A stretch of 64,000 nucleotides of DNA from Psychrobacter sp. Cmf 22.2 (GCF_001921745.1 NZ_MRYA01000002.1:558001-622000); one strand, 5' to 3'. Positions 8,976 to 19,490 are shown, counted from the stretch's first letter. The notes: a model not told the origin generated them from the sequence alone. Program-made: numbers and translations.

Positions 8976-9869
8976 TTACTTATTATCAGCAAACAGCTTG
9001 TCTAGTGTTTGCTCAAACTCGTGATAATTTAAGAAGTCATAAAGCTCCATGCGCGTCTGCATGGTATCAACGACATTTTCTTGGGTGCCGTCATCTAAGA
9101 TATGTTGATAAACATTTAATGCCGCTTTGTTCATCGCACGGAAGGCTGATAATGGATATAGCACCATATCGACACCTACGCCATGTAGCTGCTCAGTGGT
9201 GTACAGGTCAGTTTGACCAAACTCAGTCATGTTGGCCAGTACCGGAATATCTAGTACATCAGTAAATTTACGATACATCTCAATGTCAGTTAAAGCTTCT
9301 GCAAAGATCATATCAGCACCGGCTTCTTGAAAAGCAACCGCACGCTCAACCGCCGCATCAAGCCCTTCAACTGATAGTGCGTCAGTACGCGCCATGACCA
9401 CAAAGTCAGGGTCAGTTTTGGCATCTAAGGCTGCTTTTAAACGGTCTACCATCTCTGAGATACTGACGATTTCTTTATTAGGACGATGACCACAACGCTT
9501 TTGGGCGATTTGGTCTTCGATATGTACGGCTGCCACGCCTGCTTTTTCCATTTTTCTTACGGTTTGGCTAATGTTAAATGCACCGCCCCATCCCGTATCG
9601 ATGTCGACCAATAATGGTGTGTCGACGGCATCAGTGATACGGCGCGCATCTTCAAGCACGTTATCAAGGCTAGTCATACCAAGATCAGGTAGACCAAATG
9701 AGGCATTAGCGACACCGCCACCAGACAGATAGATCGCTTGATGTCCCACTTGCGTTGCCATCATTGCCGTGTAGGCATTAATAGTACCGACAATTTGTAG
9801 CGGCTGATTATTATCGTTCTTTTGTTTTATGGCGCTGCGAAAGCGAGCACCAGCTGATAATGAGGTCAT
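8976..9869 (-). CDS. prpB: 2-methylisocitrate lyase PrpB
   Basis: PrpB splits 2-methylisocitrate into pyruvate and succinate, the last step of the cycle. The 297-residue product contains the signature KRCGH (in [12 protein letters not shown]) with the catalytic cysteine, and a metal-binding region with [15 protein letters not shown] lies 7 bases before the ATG. As the first gene of prpB-prpC-acnD its upstream region should hold the operon promoter. The usual neighbouring GntR- or Fis-type prp regulator gene is absent; the next genes upstream are an Nramp-like transporter and a LysR regulator. Confidence 0.95.
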   Translation of the reverse strand: MTSLSAGARFRSAIKQKNDNNQPLQIVGTINAYTAMMATQVGHQAIYLSGGGVANASFGLPDLGMTSLDNVLEDARRITDAVDTPLLVDIDTGWGGAFNISQTVRKMEKAGVAAVHIEDQIAQKRCGHRPNKEIVSISEMVDRLKAALDAKTDPDFVVMARTDALSVEGLDAAVERAVAFQEAGADMIFAEALTDIEMYRKFTDVLDIPVLANMTEFGQTDLYTTEQLHGVGVDMVLYPLSAFRAMNKAALNVYQHILDDGTQENVVDTMQTRMELYDFLNYHEFEQTLDKLFADNK

Positions 9870-10235
9870 TTAAGAATCCTTAGGTAGAGGGTTAATCTTA
9901 TTGTCGCCAGATAAAACCTTGGTCAATATCTTGTCTGGTCAAATTTTTATTAACTTAGAGTATACGCATTTGGTCTTAATTTGGAAGGGATCATTGCTAA
10001 TATAAATTTAGTAAATATTTATTAAAAATTAAGTTAATTTAACAGTATTCATTTATTGAATAATACTATCTATATAATGAGGTTATCTTCATTCTGTTAT
10101 GCATATTAATAAAAACAACAATTTTTAAATGGTTTATTCTGAAATATCTAGTTACATTTATACTGATTATAGTCGATTGTCAGAGTGTTATTAAAATGCC
10201 TTTCACGTTGTAATTGTTTTATATGTCTGATAATG
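9870..10235. promoter_or_regulatory. prp operon upstream region
   Basis: This non-coding stretch precedes prpB. It holds a directly repeated TGGTCAA (9920-9926 and 9936-9942) about 50-70 bases before the prpB start, followed by AT-rich DNA with several TATAAT-like hexamers. The repeat could be a regulator half-site on one DNA face. No single promoter can be fixed by eye, and no open frame here looks real. Confidence 0.4.
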
Positions 10236-10267
10236 AAAAAGCCCTTATAGCTAGAAGCTATAAGAGC
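10236..10267 (-). terminator. Terminator after the Nramp-like gene
   Basis: Arms at 10241-10252 and 10256-10267 (GCCCTTATAGCT and AGCTATAAGAGC, one mismatch) form a stem with a 3-base loop. On the minus strand a T5 run follows, just beyond the stop of the transporter gene at 10308. Confidence 0.8.
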
Positions 10268-10307
10268 CTGACATGACACGTTGTCTGTTACAGCTTTGAC
10301 AAAAATA

Positions 10308-11585
10308 TTAACCAAATAATCCGGCGAGATTGGCTAAGAACAATAAAGCAAAACCACTTAAAAACAGCAAGCCTGCAATCGAATAAGCGTTCATACCAAA
10401 TGATAGTTTTTTATGATTTTTGACCAAGGTATAATTTAACCAACCAAAAATAGGGGCAGAGACAAAGGCGGATATCATGGCAAACTTAAGCATCGCGCCC
10501 AATTGCCCAGTAAAGAAAGTAATAATCACCAGCCCACCGCCGATGGCGTAAGTTGTCCAAAAGGCAATCTGTTTTTTATTGATTTCACCTTCGCCTTTTA
10601 TCAAACGCCAGCACTCAGCATTGGCACGGCCATAACCATCTGCACAGGTAATTGTCGTTCCAAACATACACATAAAGGCGACGAACGCGACCAGCAGTCT
10701 TGACCATTCACCGATAGTGGCTGTATACATATTGATCAGCTGATTGATATAAGCACCGCCAACCAGCTCAATCTCTTGCCCTGAACCATACTGTACGAAC
10801 ACACCGAGCGACAAGAAAAATAAGGCCAAGATAGCAGAAACTAAAAAGCCCACATTGAAATCGAGTAAGCCTTGGCGATAAGTGGTGTTGTCCGCCTTTC
10901 TTTTGGCAGAGGTCCACATGGAGGTAATGGCTGCAAACTCCAATGGCGCGGGCATCCAGCCCATTAGTGCCACAATAAACCCTAACGTTGCTAAGTTCCA
11001 AGGAGAGGCGGGTATAAAGTCGGCAGTCATCACAGTTGGTTTGCCAGCAGCGATGATTACAGCAGCGACAGTCGCTAGAGTCAAGGCAATCATGATCCAT
11101 TTGGTCACGCCATCTAATAACTTATAGTGTCCTGCAATCAAAAATACCCAGCAGATTACGACGATGATGAGCGATAGACCAATGGTTGAGATACCAAGGG
11201 AGGCGGGCAACATAAAGCCCAATATGACCGCTGCAATCAAGGACACGGCACCAGTACTAATTACCGCAGATAAGATAGAGAGAATGAAGTATACCCATAG
11301 GTAAGCTTTTGAGCGTTTGGCATATCCTGCAATCAAGCTTTCGCCCGTATCATAGACGTATTCGGTGCCAAAGCGGAAAAACGGGTATTTAAAGACGTTG
11401 GCAAGGATAATCATAATGGCCAGCTGCCAGCCGTATATGGCACCTGCCTGCGTCGATGAAATCAGATGAGAGCCACCAATAGCAGCAGTCGCCATCAAAA
11501 TCCCTGGCCCAAAGATACGCCAGCTAAAGCCTTCTTGTTGAGCGGTGCTAACCGCATCGGGGTTATCAATTGGTCGTGTGGTCAT
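10308..11585 (-). CDS. Nramp-family-like transporter with altered metal-site motifs
   Basis: The 425-residue protein has about eleven membrane helices and the overall pattern of Nramp divalent metal transporters: an unwound first helix after FGPGILMATAAIGGSHL and a sixth-helix motif MGWMPAPLEF. Canonical Nramps have DPGN and MPH there to bind Mn or Fe; here the Asp, Asn and His are replaced. It therefore belongs to an Nramp-related branch whose substrate may not be a transition metal. The start at 11583-11585 is supported by GAGG 5 bases upstream. A LysR regulator gene lies directly upstream on the same strand and might control it. Confidence 0.75.
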   Translation of the reverse strand: MTTRPIDNPDAVSTAQQEGFSWRIFGPGILMATAAIGGSHLISSTQAGAIYGWQLAIMIILANVFKYPFFRFGTEYVYDTGESLIAGYAKRSKAYLWVYFILSILSAVISTGAVSLIAAVILGFMLPASLGISTIGLSLIIVVICWVFLIAGHYKLLDGVTKWIMIALTLATVAAVIIAAGKPTVMTADFIPASPWNLATLGFIVALMGWMPAPLEFAAITSMWTSAKRKADNTTYRQGLLDFNVGFLVSAILALFFLSLGVFVQYGSGQEIELVGGAYINQLINMYTATIGEWSRLLVAFVAFMCMFGTTITCADGYGRANAECWRLIKGEGEINKKQIAFWTTYAIGGGLVIITFFTGQLGAMLKFAMISAFVSAPIFGWLNYTLVKNHKKLSFGMNAYSIAGLLFLSGFALLFLANLAGLFG

Positions 11586-11729
11586 AAATACCTCAATGTA
11601 TATTTGATCGGCTCTCACTACCTTGTGATGAGCTCCTTTTTAAACGAAAGAAAAATGACAATAGCGACTTTAGCACACCTATGCTCACGTGCGATAATAA
11701 TTGTGCTGATAAAAAAAGCCGCTTAGACA

Positions 11730-12719
11730 CTAAATAAACCACTGCCGTCGATAAGTAATACCACGTTGTTCGTACACTGTATAGATTGCATCTAAGAGAT
11801 TGGGGATCTTAGGATGAATGAAGTCTTTTAGTGTATGTAAGTACACAGGAGAGGTGATATTCTCATGAATCAAGCGCTGATAACTAATTTGTTCGGTACG
11901 TACCGTTTTTAGGCTGGCTGGTACTAAAGTAATCCCTTCGCCTGCCGCCACAAGTCCAAGCGCAACTTGTAAGTCGCTCACCTCGGTCGTCATCAGCGGG
12001 GTGATGCCGTACCTTGCAAACAGGTGCAACAAAGGCTCGGTGACAGGTTCGCTAACCGATAACGACTTGCTATTTGTCTCACCATTTTTGTTGGGCAATG
12101 CTGTGGCTGCAGGAGTAGATACGGGCAAATGAGTTTGATGATATAGAATTAGGCGGTTGTTTGCCAAATCAATCAAGCGTTGGTCTGTGCTATGAGCAAG
12201 CGGATGGGCTTTAGGCAATGCCACCAAATAGCGTTCATGATGCAATAGAATTTGCTGTATCCATGCATCTTGATGAGCAAAACGCCCAAAGCCGATGTCA
12301 ATTTCACCCGATTTTAACGCTTCTACTTGTTGATATGAGCTGATATCTTTAAGATTAACTTCGATATCAGGATTTTGCTGTTTTAAGGACGCAATGATAT
12401 CTGGCAAGTGCCCATAAAGCACTGATGGTACAAAACCTATGTTAAGTGCCATACTGGGCGCTGATAAACGTTGAGTCATGCTGGTGACGGTATTGAGCTC
12501 TGTCAATACTGCACGGACTTTATCATAAAAGAACTGACCGGCTTCGGTTAGTTGTAGAGGCCGATGATAACGATCAACCAGTAACACGTCCATATCAGCC
12601 TCAAGCTGTTTTAGCTGGCGACTAAGACTAGGCTGTGATAAGCCTGTTTTTTTGGCAGCAGCACTAAAGCTTTTGAGCTCAGCGATAGCAATAAAGGCAT
12701 TGATCTGCTTTAAATCCAT
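11730..12719 (-). CDS. LysR-family transcriptional regulator
   Basis: This 329-residue protein has an N-terminal winged helix-turn-helix (MDLKQINAFIAIAELKSFSAAAKKTGLSQPSLSRQ split across residues 1-35) and a substrate-binding effector domain (residues about 92-300) with VAAGEGITLVPASL. The pattern resembles BenM/CatM-type members of the family. A polar insert at about residues 200-225 (PAATALPNKNGETNSK) is unusual. It is followed on the same strand by the Nramp-like gene after about 145 bases, so that gene is a plausible target. The effector is unknown. Confidence 0.85.
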   Translation of the reverse strand: MDLKQINAFIAIAELKSFSAAAKKTGLSQPSLSRQLKQLEADMDVLLVDRYHRPLQLTEAGQFFYDKVRAVLTELNTVTSMTQRLSAPSMALNIGFVPSVLYGHLPDIIASLKQQNPDIEVNLKDISSYQQVEALKSGEIDIGFGRFAHQDAWIQQILLHHERYLVALPKAHPLAHSTDQRLIDLANNRLILYHQTHLPVSTPAATALPNKNGETNSKSLSVSEPVTEPLLHLFARYGITPLMTTEVSDLQVALGLVAAGEGITLVPASLKTVRTEQISYQRLIHENITSPVYLHTLKDFIHPKIPNLLDAIYTVYEQRGITYRRQWFI

Positions 12720-12872
12720 TGTTTATAGTCCTATCATAGTAGCTTTTTCTTCTTTGATTGAATAAAGAGTGTTATCTGCAAATCAATTAAATGATCAATA
12801 TCATAGCGCAATTATGATAACGTAATTTTTACAAGCACTTAATATTAACGGTATTACTTGGTTTATTAACAT

Positions 12873-13889
12873 ATGAATGAATTGGATAACGGCAGCTTAG
12901 AAGACACTGATTTAGATAATAAAGAATCAGACAATAACAACCTGAAAAATAGTGACTTGGACAAAAATACGCCAAATGTAAAAGAAAAGTCGTCTGACAA
13001 CGTCTACAGAAAAACCAACAAAACGAGTGATATCTACGAGCGTTTTATAAATCGCATGCAGGGTATTGGTGAATCTAATGTTGACAAAAACTCAAGTAAT
13101 ACCAATTTTAAAGAAAAATTATCTCATACAAAAACTGTATCTGAGCCTTTAGATAATATAGAGGGGCAACTCTTTTTAGAGACTGAACAGATCCCACATC
13201 ATGATCAAAAAATCGATACTCAACAACTAGAGACCTCTAAAGCAAATACTGATAATGGGTTGGAGCTGTCTTTACTATCCTTACATGAAGACCCTACGCC
13301 TGACAATGAAAATGATAACGCGCCCGCACCTGTAACGACACCTGCAACACCAACTGATTTAGAAGCAGACTCTGATATCAAACAGACAAGCGTAACAGAA
13401 GATAAGCAAATTGGTAGCCTAAAGATCAAGTTATTGATTATTGGTATTGTGTGCGGATTACTGCTTAGTGGTCTTGTGGTTGCCATACTCACTATGACAG
13501 GTATATTTGCCAATAGTGAGTCAGCTACAAAAAGCTCAAATACAACAGTGATGAGCGTTGATGAAGCAGAGGCTGCGAGCATAAAGCCATTGAGTAATGA
13601 AGAGATGGTAGCGAAATCTGACGATATAAGTGAGGCAAATTTGTTAGATAACACTGTAACTACAGATGAATTACCGGTAGACGATCCAATCGACGAATCT
13701 AAGTTAAGCGATGAACAAATAAAAGATACGCTATCAAAGCCTAGCACAACACAACTGGTTACTGAAGTAGCTCCAACGACCGATACAGAAGCTGATCTTA
13801 TCAAAAATAGCGATAGTGAAGCTATAATTAGCTATGAAGATTTTGCAGAGGAAGCGCAAAGTACCCTATATCGAGAAACGAATAACTAA
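12873..13889 (+). CDS. Acidic single-span membrane protein, unknown function
   Basis: This 338-residue protein resembles no family I recognise. Residues 1-185 are strongly acidic and rich in Asn, Asp, Ser and Lys, with imperfect repeats of the type D-L-D-N/K. A single membrane helix (LLIIGIVCGLLLSGLVVAIL) spans about residues 188-208, followed by a second acidic, Thr/Ser/Glu-rich tail of about 130 residues. With no signal peptide, the N-terminal half is probably cytoplasmic and the C-terminal half periplasmic. Composition suggests disorder on both sides. It stands alone, about 570 bases upstream of the adhesin gene and separated from it by a terminator, so a functional link is not shown. Confidence 0.6.
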   Translation: MNELDNGSLEDTDLDNKESDNNNLKNSDLDKNTPNVKEKSSDNVYRKTNKTSDIYERFINRMQGIGESNVDKNSSNTNFKEKLSHTKTVSEPLDNIEGQLFLETEQIPHHDQKIDTQQLETSKANTDNGLELSLLSLHEDPTPDNENDNAPAPVTTPATPTDLEADSDIKQTSVTEDKQIGSLKIKLLIIGIVCGLLLSGLVVAILTMTGIFANSESATKSSNTTVMSVDEAEAASIKPLSNEEMVAKSDDISEANLLDNTVTTDELPVDDPIDESKLSDEQIKDTLSKPSTTQLVTEVAPTTDTEADLIKNSDSEAIISYEDFAEEAQSTLYRETNN

Positions 13890-14188
13890 TCGTTGTGACA
13901 TATAATCAAATTGTAAGTACTTAAAATGAGTTTTATAAAGAATGACCTTAAATTTATAGTAAAAATATTTAAAGATAAAATATAATATTAATAATAATTA
14001 TTTATAAAACGATAATCAAATATTATAATAAAACAACAAATACAAACAAAACCATTTAAACAAACTTTTGTTATCAAGTTTTATTTTTAATAAACAACTA
14101 TTTTTATCTAAAAAAGAATTGAGATTAAAAGAAAATTAGTCGTAAATTAGTAATACTTAGAGGTAGGCTACTAATCTAGTAGCGTTAA
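13890..14188. other. AT-rich intergenic stretch
   Basis: Very AT-rich DNA follows the acidic membrane protein gene. I see no open frame of note and no clear promoter; the only strong structure nearby is the terminator at 14189-14238. Confidence 0.5.
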
Positions 14189-14238
14189 ACACGCTCTATT
14201 ATTGGATAATTATTATTCAATAGTAGAGCGTGTTTTTT
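14189..14238 (+). terminator. Strong intrinsic terminator
   Basis: Sixteen-base arms (14189-14204 and 14218-14233, one G-T wobble) close a 13-base loop and are followed by T6. It is about 300 bases past the acidic membrane protein gene and 230 bases before the adhesin gene, and would insulate the adhesin from upstream reading. Confidence 0.85.
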
Positions 14239-14466
14239 ATATGGGTGGTATATTTCCGATAGTTGTAGGAATACCATATACTTTATAAGAGATTAATTTT
14301 TTCATTTATTAGAGGGATAGAAAATTGTTCGCTAATATTCTCATCATATTTTCCTGTATAGAGTAGTAATAAATAATTACGCTATATTTACATTTTGTAA
14401 GCTTGTAAACATATTCGCTTTGATGAATACTAACTGAAAGTATTTTTTAAAGTGAAGGAGCAAGCA
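14239..14466 (+). promoter_or_regulatory. Adhesin gene leader
   Basis: This non-coding region leads into the adhesin. AAGGAG at 14455-14460 is a good ribosome site for the GTG at 14467. Promoter-like AT-rich hexamers are present but none stands out. Confidence 0.4.
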
Positions 14467-17208
14467 GTGAATAAGATATTCAAAAAAATTTGGAACCAAT
14501 CATTAGGGCAGGTGGTAGTCACCTCTGAGACGGCAAAAAGTGCAGGCAAAACCAGCGGCGTAACTGGTAGTATTAGCCAAACGATTAGCCTATCTAGTCA
14601 TTCATCCAACAGTTCATCTAATTATCCAATACTGACTCTAAAAGCTTTGGTTCTTGGTATGACAGCGATTAGCGCTACTGTCTGGGCCGATACTGGGTTT
14701 GATAATACAGATCCGAGTTACATTGATTTGAATAAAAACAGTAGTGATGTAGACCTTGATGAAAATCCAATGCCTTCATTCAGTACTGAAGTCGGTTTTG
14801 ATAATATGGCAGGGGGTATATTTAGTAGTGCAGTCGGTAGTAAAAATCAAGCAATGCACGATAGTAGCAATGCTATAGGTTATAATAATAAGGCATCCGG
14901 TCATGAAAGTAGTGCGGTAGGTAGTAACAATAACGCGCAGACTTGGGGGACCGTTGCAATAGGTAATGGCAATGCGGCAGTAGAAGAGTATGGTGTTGCG
15001 ATGGGTGCTGGTAATAGAGCGTCGGGTTTTTTTAGTAACGCTCTAGGTCGTGGCAATGAAGCATCAGGTATGTATAGTAGTGCATCAGGTAACGAGAGTA
15101 CGGCATCGGGCGAAAACAGCAGTGCCGTAGGTTATATCAATGATGCATCAGGTGAAAACAGTAGTGCGATGGGTGCTAATAATACAGCATCGGGTATTAA
15201 TAGTAGTGCGGTAGGGTATAACAATGAAGCAGCAGGTGAGGAAAATAACACCGCGGTGGGTTACAACAATACGGCAAGTGGTATGTTCAATAGCAGTGCG
15301 ATAGGTTTCAGTAATGAAGCAAAAGAGAGGAATAGCAGTGCATTAGGTAATAGCAATAGTGCGGCGGGTTATTTTAGCAGTGCCATAGGTTATAACAATA
15401 ATACATCAGATTATAGCAGTGCCGTAGGTTATACCAATAGTGCAACAGGAGCCTTTAGTAATGCTATAGGTGATAGCAATACGGCGACGACTTTTGGGAC
15501 CAGTGCACTAGGTAGTGGCAATACGGCATCGGGGGAATATAGTAGTGCAATGGGTAATTCTAATAGAGCAGAGGGCTTTTGGAGCAGTGCACTAGGTCAT
15601 GCTAATCGTACATCGGGTATGTATAGCAGTGCAGTGGGTAACGAGAATAATGCTTCAGGTGAAAACAGCAATGCGCTAGGGCACTCTAATACGGCAACAG
15701 GTGCTGTGAGTAATGCAGTAGGTGTTTCCAATGAGGCTTCAGGTGCTGCTAGTAGTGCAATAGGTCGTTCCAATATCGCATCCGGTAATGCAAGTAGTGC
15801 GATAGGTTACAAAAATGACGCAGATAGTGAATATAGCAGTGCGCTAGGCTCTTTTAATAAAGCAACGGGTATTAATAGCAGTGCGCTAGGTCGCTCCAAT
15901 ACCGCATCAGGTAATGCTAGCAGTGCAGTAGGTCGCTCCAATATAGCATCAGGTAATGCAAGTAGTGCGGTGGGTTACAAAAATGACGCGGATAGTGAAT
16001 ATAGCAGTGCGCTAGGCTCTTTTAATAAAGCAACGGGCATTAATAGTAGTGCGGTGGGTTATAGAAATATTGCCTCAAGTAGTTTTAGTAGCGTATTTGG
16101 AAGTAACAGCCGCGCTACAGCAGCACGTGCCACGGCCATTGGCCATAATTCTCTTGCGGATGAGGTAGATACCATTTCAGTGGGCCGCGTAGGTAGCGAG
16201 AAACGTATCACCAACGTTGCTGATCCAAAAAACGATTATGATGCTGCCAATAAACGTTACGTCGATGATCAAATACTAGTGTTACAAAGAAACTTTTTAG
16301 TTGCCCCGCAGTCAGCTATGATTCAGCCTGCATCTATTGGACCTGCACCTATTGAGAATGAAATCAGTAGGTTTACGTTTGCAGAGTTTGCAACTGCCGA
16401 CAATGCAAGTATGAGGTCGGTAGAGGGAGATGCTATAGATAATAATGCTACGAGCGCTAATAACGCAGCCTGGCAAGGTGAAGGCGAGCAATCTATTGCC
16501 ATTGGTGATGGGGCAGAAGCAAGCGGTGTGCAATCCATTAGTATAGGTACAGGTAATAAGGTCACAGGAGACCATTCTGGAGCGATTGGTGACCCAAGTG
16601 TCGTCAGTGGCGACAACAGTTACAGCTTCGGTAACGACAACACGGTGTTGGGCGATAATACTTTTGTAGTAGGTAACAATGTTAATACTTCAGCTGAAAA
16701 CGCAGTGGTATTAGGCAATAACTCTAGTTCTGTTAGCTCTGATCTTGACCGTGACAACACCGTATCCGTTGGCTCTGCTAGTAACCAACGTCAAATAATA
16801 AATGTCGCTGATGGCACTGATGAGCATGATGCGGTAAACGTCAGACAACTACAAGCTGAAAAAACGAACGCTATCGAAACGGCCAATGCCTATACTGATA
16901 CTGGTATAGCGACTTTGAATAACACATTCCAAAGTTATGAGGTTGAGACTGACAGACGTTTTCGAGAGGTCGATGAGCGTTTTGATCGTCAGGGTGCGAT
17001 GAGTGCCGCTATGTTAAACATGGCCACGAGTACATCAGGTCTGTCAGGTAAAAACCGTATAGGCATAGGTGCAGGTTTTCAAGGATCTGAGCAAGCGGTT
17101 TCAGTCGGCTATCAACGTGTCATCCATCCTAATGCAAGTGTCAGTGTCGGTGGCGCTTTCACCAAAGATGAGACTTCTGGTGGTGTAGGCTTAGGTTATA
17201 GCTGGTAG
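14467..17208 (+). CDS. Trimeric autotransporter adhesin (YadA/Hia type)
   Basis: The 913-residue surface adhesin starts at GTG 14467, which gives the ESPR signature MNKIFKKIWNQSLGQVVV found on large autotransporters; a GTG 15 bases upstream would place the ribosome site inside the gene. A hydrophobic segment ending TVWA-D (about residue 77) completes the long signal peptide. Residues about 115-575 hold some 32 repeats of 14 residues of the type SSAVGYNNxASGxN, the YadA left-handed beta-roll head. A neck (about 585-605), a second short head, another neck, a coiled-coil stalk and a C-terminal YadA anchor ending GLGYSW follow. Trimers would display the head outside the cell for binding to surfaces. 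Confidence 0.93.
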   Translation: MNKIFKKIWNQSLGQVVVTSETAKSAGKTSGVTGSISQTISLSSHSSNSSSNYPILTLKALVLGMTAISATVWADTGFDNTDPSYIDLNKNSSDVDLDENPMPSFSTEVGFDNMAGGIFSSAVGSKNQAMHDSSNAIGYNNKASGHESSAVGSNNNAQTWGTVAIGNGNAAVEEYGVAMGAGNRASGFFSNALGRGNEASGMYSSASGNESTASGENSSAVGYINDASGENSSAMGANNTASGINSSAVGYNNEAAGEENNTAVGYNNTASGMFNSSAIGFSNEAKERNSSALGNSNSAAGYFSSAIGYNNNTSDYSSAVGYTNSATGAFSNAIGDSNTATTFGTSALGSGNTASGEYSSAMGNSNRAEGFWSSALGHANRTSGMYSSAVGNENNASGENSNALGHSNTATGAVSNAVGVSNEASGAASSAIGRSNIASGNASSAIGYKNDADSEYSSALGSFNKATGINSSALGRSNTASGNASSAVGRSNIASGNASSAVGYKNDADSEYSSALGSFNKATGINSSAVGYRNIASSSFSSVFGSNSRATAARATAIGHNSLADEVDTISVGRVGSEKRITNVADPKNDYDAANKRYVDDQILVLQRNFLVAPQSAMIQPASIGPAPIENEISRFTFAEFATADNASMRSVEGDAIDNNATSANNAAWQGEGEQSIAIGDGAEASGVQSISIGTGNKVTGDHSGAIGDPSVVSGDNSYSFGNDNTVLGDNTFVVGNNVNTSAENAVVLGNNSSSVSSDLDRDNTVSVGSASNQRQIINVADGTDEHDAVNVRQLQAEKTNAIETANAYTDTGIATLNNTFQSYEVETDRRFREVDERFDRQGAMSAAMLNMATSTSGLSGKNRIGIGAGFQGSEQAVSVGYQRVIHPNASVSVGGAFTKDETSGGVGLGYSW
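14815..16190 (+). repeat. 42-bp coding repeats of the adhesin head, with a 168-bp tandem duplication
   Basis: The head region is built from roughly 32 diverged 42-base units. Within it, 15763-15930 and 15931 to about 16070 are near-identical four-unit blocks offset by exactly 168 bases, including identical KNDADSEY and GSFNKATGINSSA segments. This points to a recent tandem duplication and likely copy-number variation between strains. The rest of the array has diverged much more. Confidence 0.85.
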
Positions 17209-17223
17209 GAATTGATTAAACAC

Positions 17224-17254
17224 AAAAAAGGGATATTAAGTTATCCCTTTTTTT
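17224..17254 (+). terminator. Terminator after the adhesin gene
   Basis: GGGATA and TATCCC around a 6-base loop, flanked by A6 and T7, lie 16 bases past the adhesin stop. The A and T tracts would let it work on both strands. Confidence 0.85.
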
Positions 17255-17568
17255 ATAAGTATCTAATAGTGTCTAACCATGCGAACCAACAATGCATCTT
17301 ATAGTTATAAAATAGTTTATTTAACTTATGTTTACCTAGAGTTCAGTTCACTAATAGTGATATAAAAACATGTAATTAAATCAATAACTTAAATATATTT
17401 TTTCAAATATAAAAAAAAGTAAGTTCATGAACTAATGGTTTTATATTGTTTTTGAAACTATTTTCACATGAATCTTGAAACATAGTTCATGAACCTGGAA
17501 AGTAAGTCTTATATTAAAAGGCACGGTACTTTAATATAAGCATCCGTTTGCCCTATATTAATTTGATA
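17255..17568. promoter_or_regulatory. Intergenic region with paired GTTCATGAAC palindromes
   Basis: This AT-rich stretch between the adhesin terminator and the end of the LysR gene holds two copies of the palindrome GTTCATGAAC, at 17423-17432 (12 bases perfect with flanks) and 17485-17494, 62 bases apart. Both neighbouring genes end toward this region, so the sites do not obviously control either. No open frame here looks real. Confidence 0.45.
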
Positions 17569-18459
17569 TCAACGTAATGCGTCGATTAAAAGTCTAAACA
17601 GTAGCGAAGACTCTCGTCGAGCAGGATAATACATATAGTAACCGGAATAACTTATATCCCTATCCTCTAGTATTGTCACAAGCTCACCATTGATCAACTC
17701 TGATTCAACCATTGCTTTGGGTAACCAAGTAATACCCAGTCCGTCTAAGGCAGCCTTGACTTTGAGTCTAGCATGACTCACGACCATGACAAATTCAGGT
17801 TTGAGACTCACCACCTCATTGTTTTTTTCTAAATTTTTAAATTCCCACGCCATGATCTGTTCGTGGGTAGGTAAACGCATCCCAATACAACGGTGTTGGT
17901 GCAACTCTTCAGGAATGTGTGGCGTACCATAAGTTCTTAGATAATCGGGTGATGCCACCGTAATCATTTGCAATTCATCACTGACTTGCACAGCAATCAT
18001 GTCTTTATCGACATGATGTCCGAGACGAATCCCAATATCATAACGATCTTTGACAATATCTGAAAAAGTATAGTCAGTGGTGAGTTCTAATTGAATATTG
18101 GGATGCTCATATGAAAATTTGGCTAACTTTTCCCACAATAAAAAATTGAGACTGAGCTCAGTGCCATTAATTCTCAACCGTCCACGAGGATAATCACGAA
18201 ATTCATTTAGGTTATAGAGTTTTTGTTCAATCCCTGTAATGAGAGGTTCAATATCATTCAGCAGTTGCTCACCCTCTTGTGTCGGCGAAACACTGCGTGT
18301 GGTGCGGTTTAGTAATTTAATCCCAAGACGTTGTTCCAACGTTTTAAGAGTATAGCTAAGGGCTGACTGCGATACGCCTAATTGTCCGGCGGCTTTAGTA
18401 AAACTTCCTGTTTGGGCAATCACAACGAAAGCTTTTAAATCGTTTAAGTTTTCAGACAT
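17569..18459 (-). CDS. LysR-family transcriptional regulator of the adjacent operon
   Basis: The 296-residue protein has the LysR helix-turn-helix (AFVVIAQTGSFTKAAGQLGV and SQSALSYTLKTLEQ) at residues about 10-45, then the CrgA/DsdC-type effector domain with PRGRLRINGTELSL. The ATG at 18457-18459 has GAGGTGGG just upstream; an earlier TTG in frame is ignored. It is transcribed divergently from the aldo/keto reductase operon, the usual layout for a LysR regulator controlling its neighbour. It is probably part of the same acquired segment. Confidence 0.88.
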   Translation of the reverse strand: MSENLNDLKAFVVIAQTGSFTKAAGQLGVSQSALSYTLKTLEQRLGIKLLNRTTRSVSPTQEGEQLLNDIEPLITGIEQKLYNLNEFRDYPRGRLRINGTELSLNFLLWEKLAKFSYEHPNIQLELTTDYTFSDIVKDRYDIGIRLGHHVDKDMIAVQVSDELQMITVASPDYLRTYGTPHIPEELHQHRCIGMRLPTHEQIMAWEFKNLEKNNEVVSLKPEFVMVVSHARLKVKAALDGLGITWLPKAMVESELINGELVTILEDRDISYSGYYMYYPARRESSLLFRLLIDALR

Positions 18460-19469
<1,010 letters not shown>

Positions 19470-19490
19470 ACGTAAAATTTAGGAGAGATC

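Noticed and set aside
9870..12719. The LysR gene at 11730 as the missing prp regulator
   Set aside because: It is separated from prpB by the Nramp-like gene and a terminator, and known prp regulators are of other families; no evidence links them.
13220..13804. 194-codon minus-strand frame opposite the acidic membrane protein
   Set aside because: Ser/Val-rich shadow of the acidic low-complexity gene; no ribosome site or motif.
14815..16190. Regular short repeats that could suggest a CRISPR array
   Set aside because: The 42-base period stays in frame within an adhesin gene and the units are diverged coding repeats, with no unique spacers.
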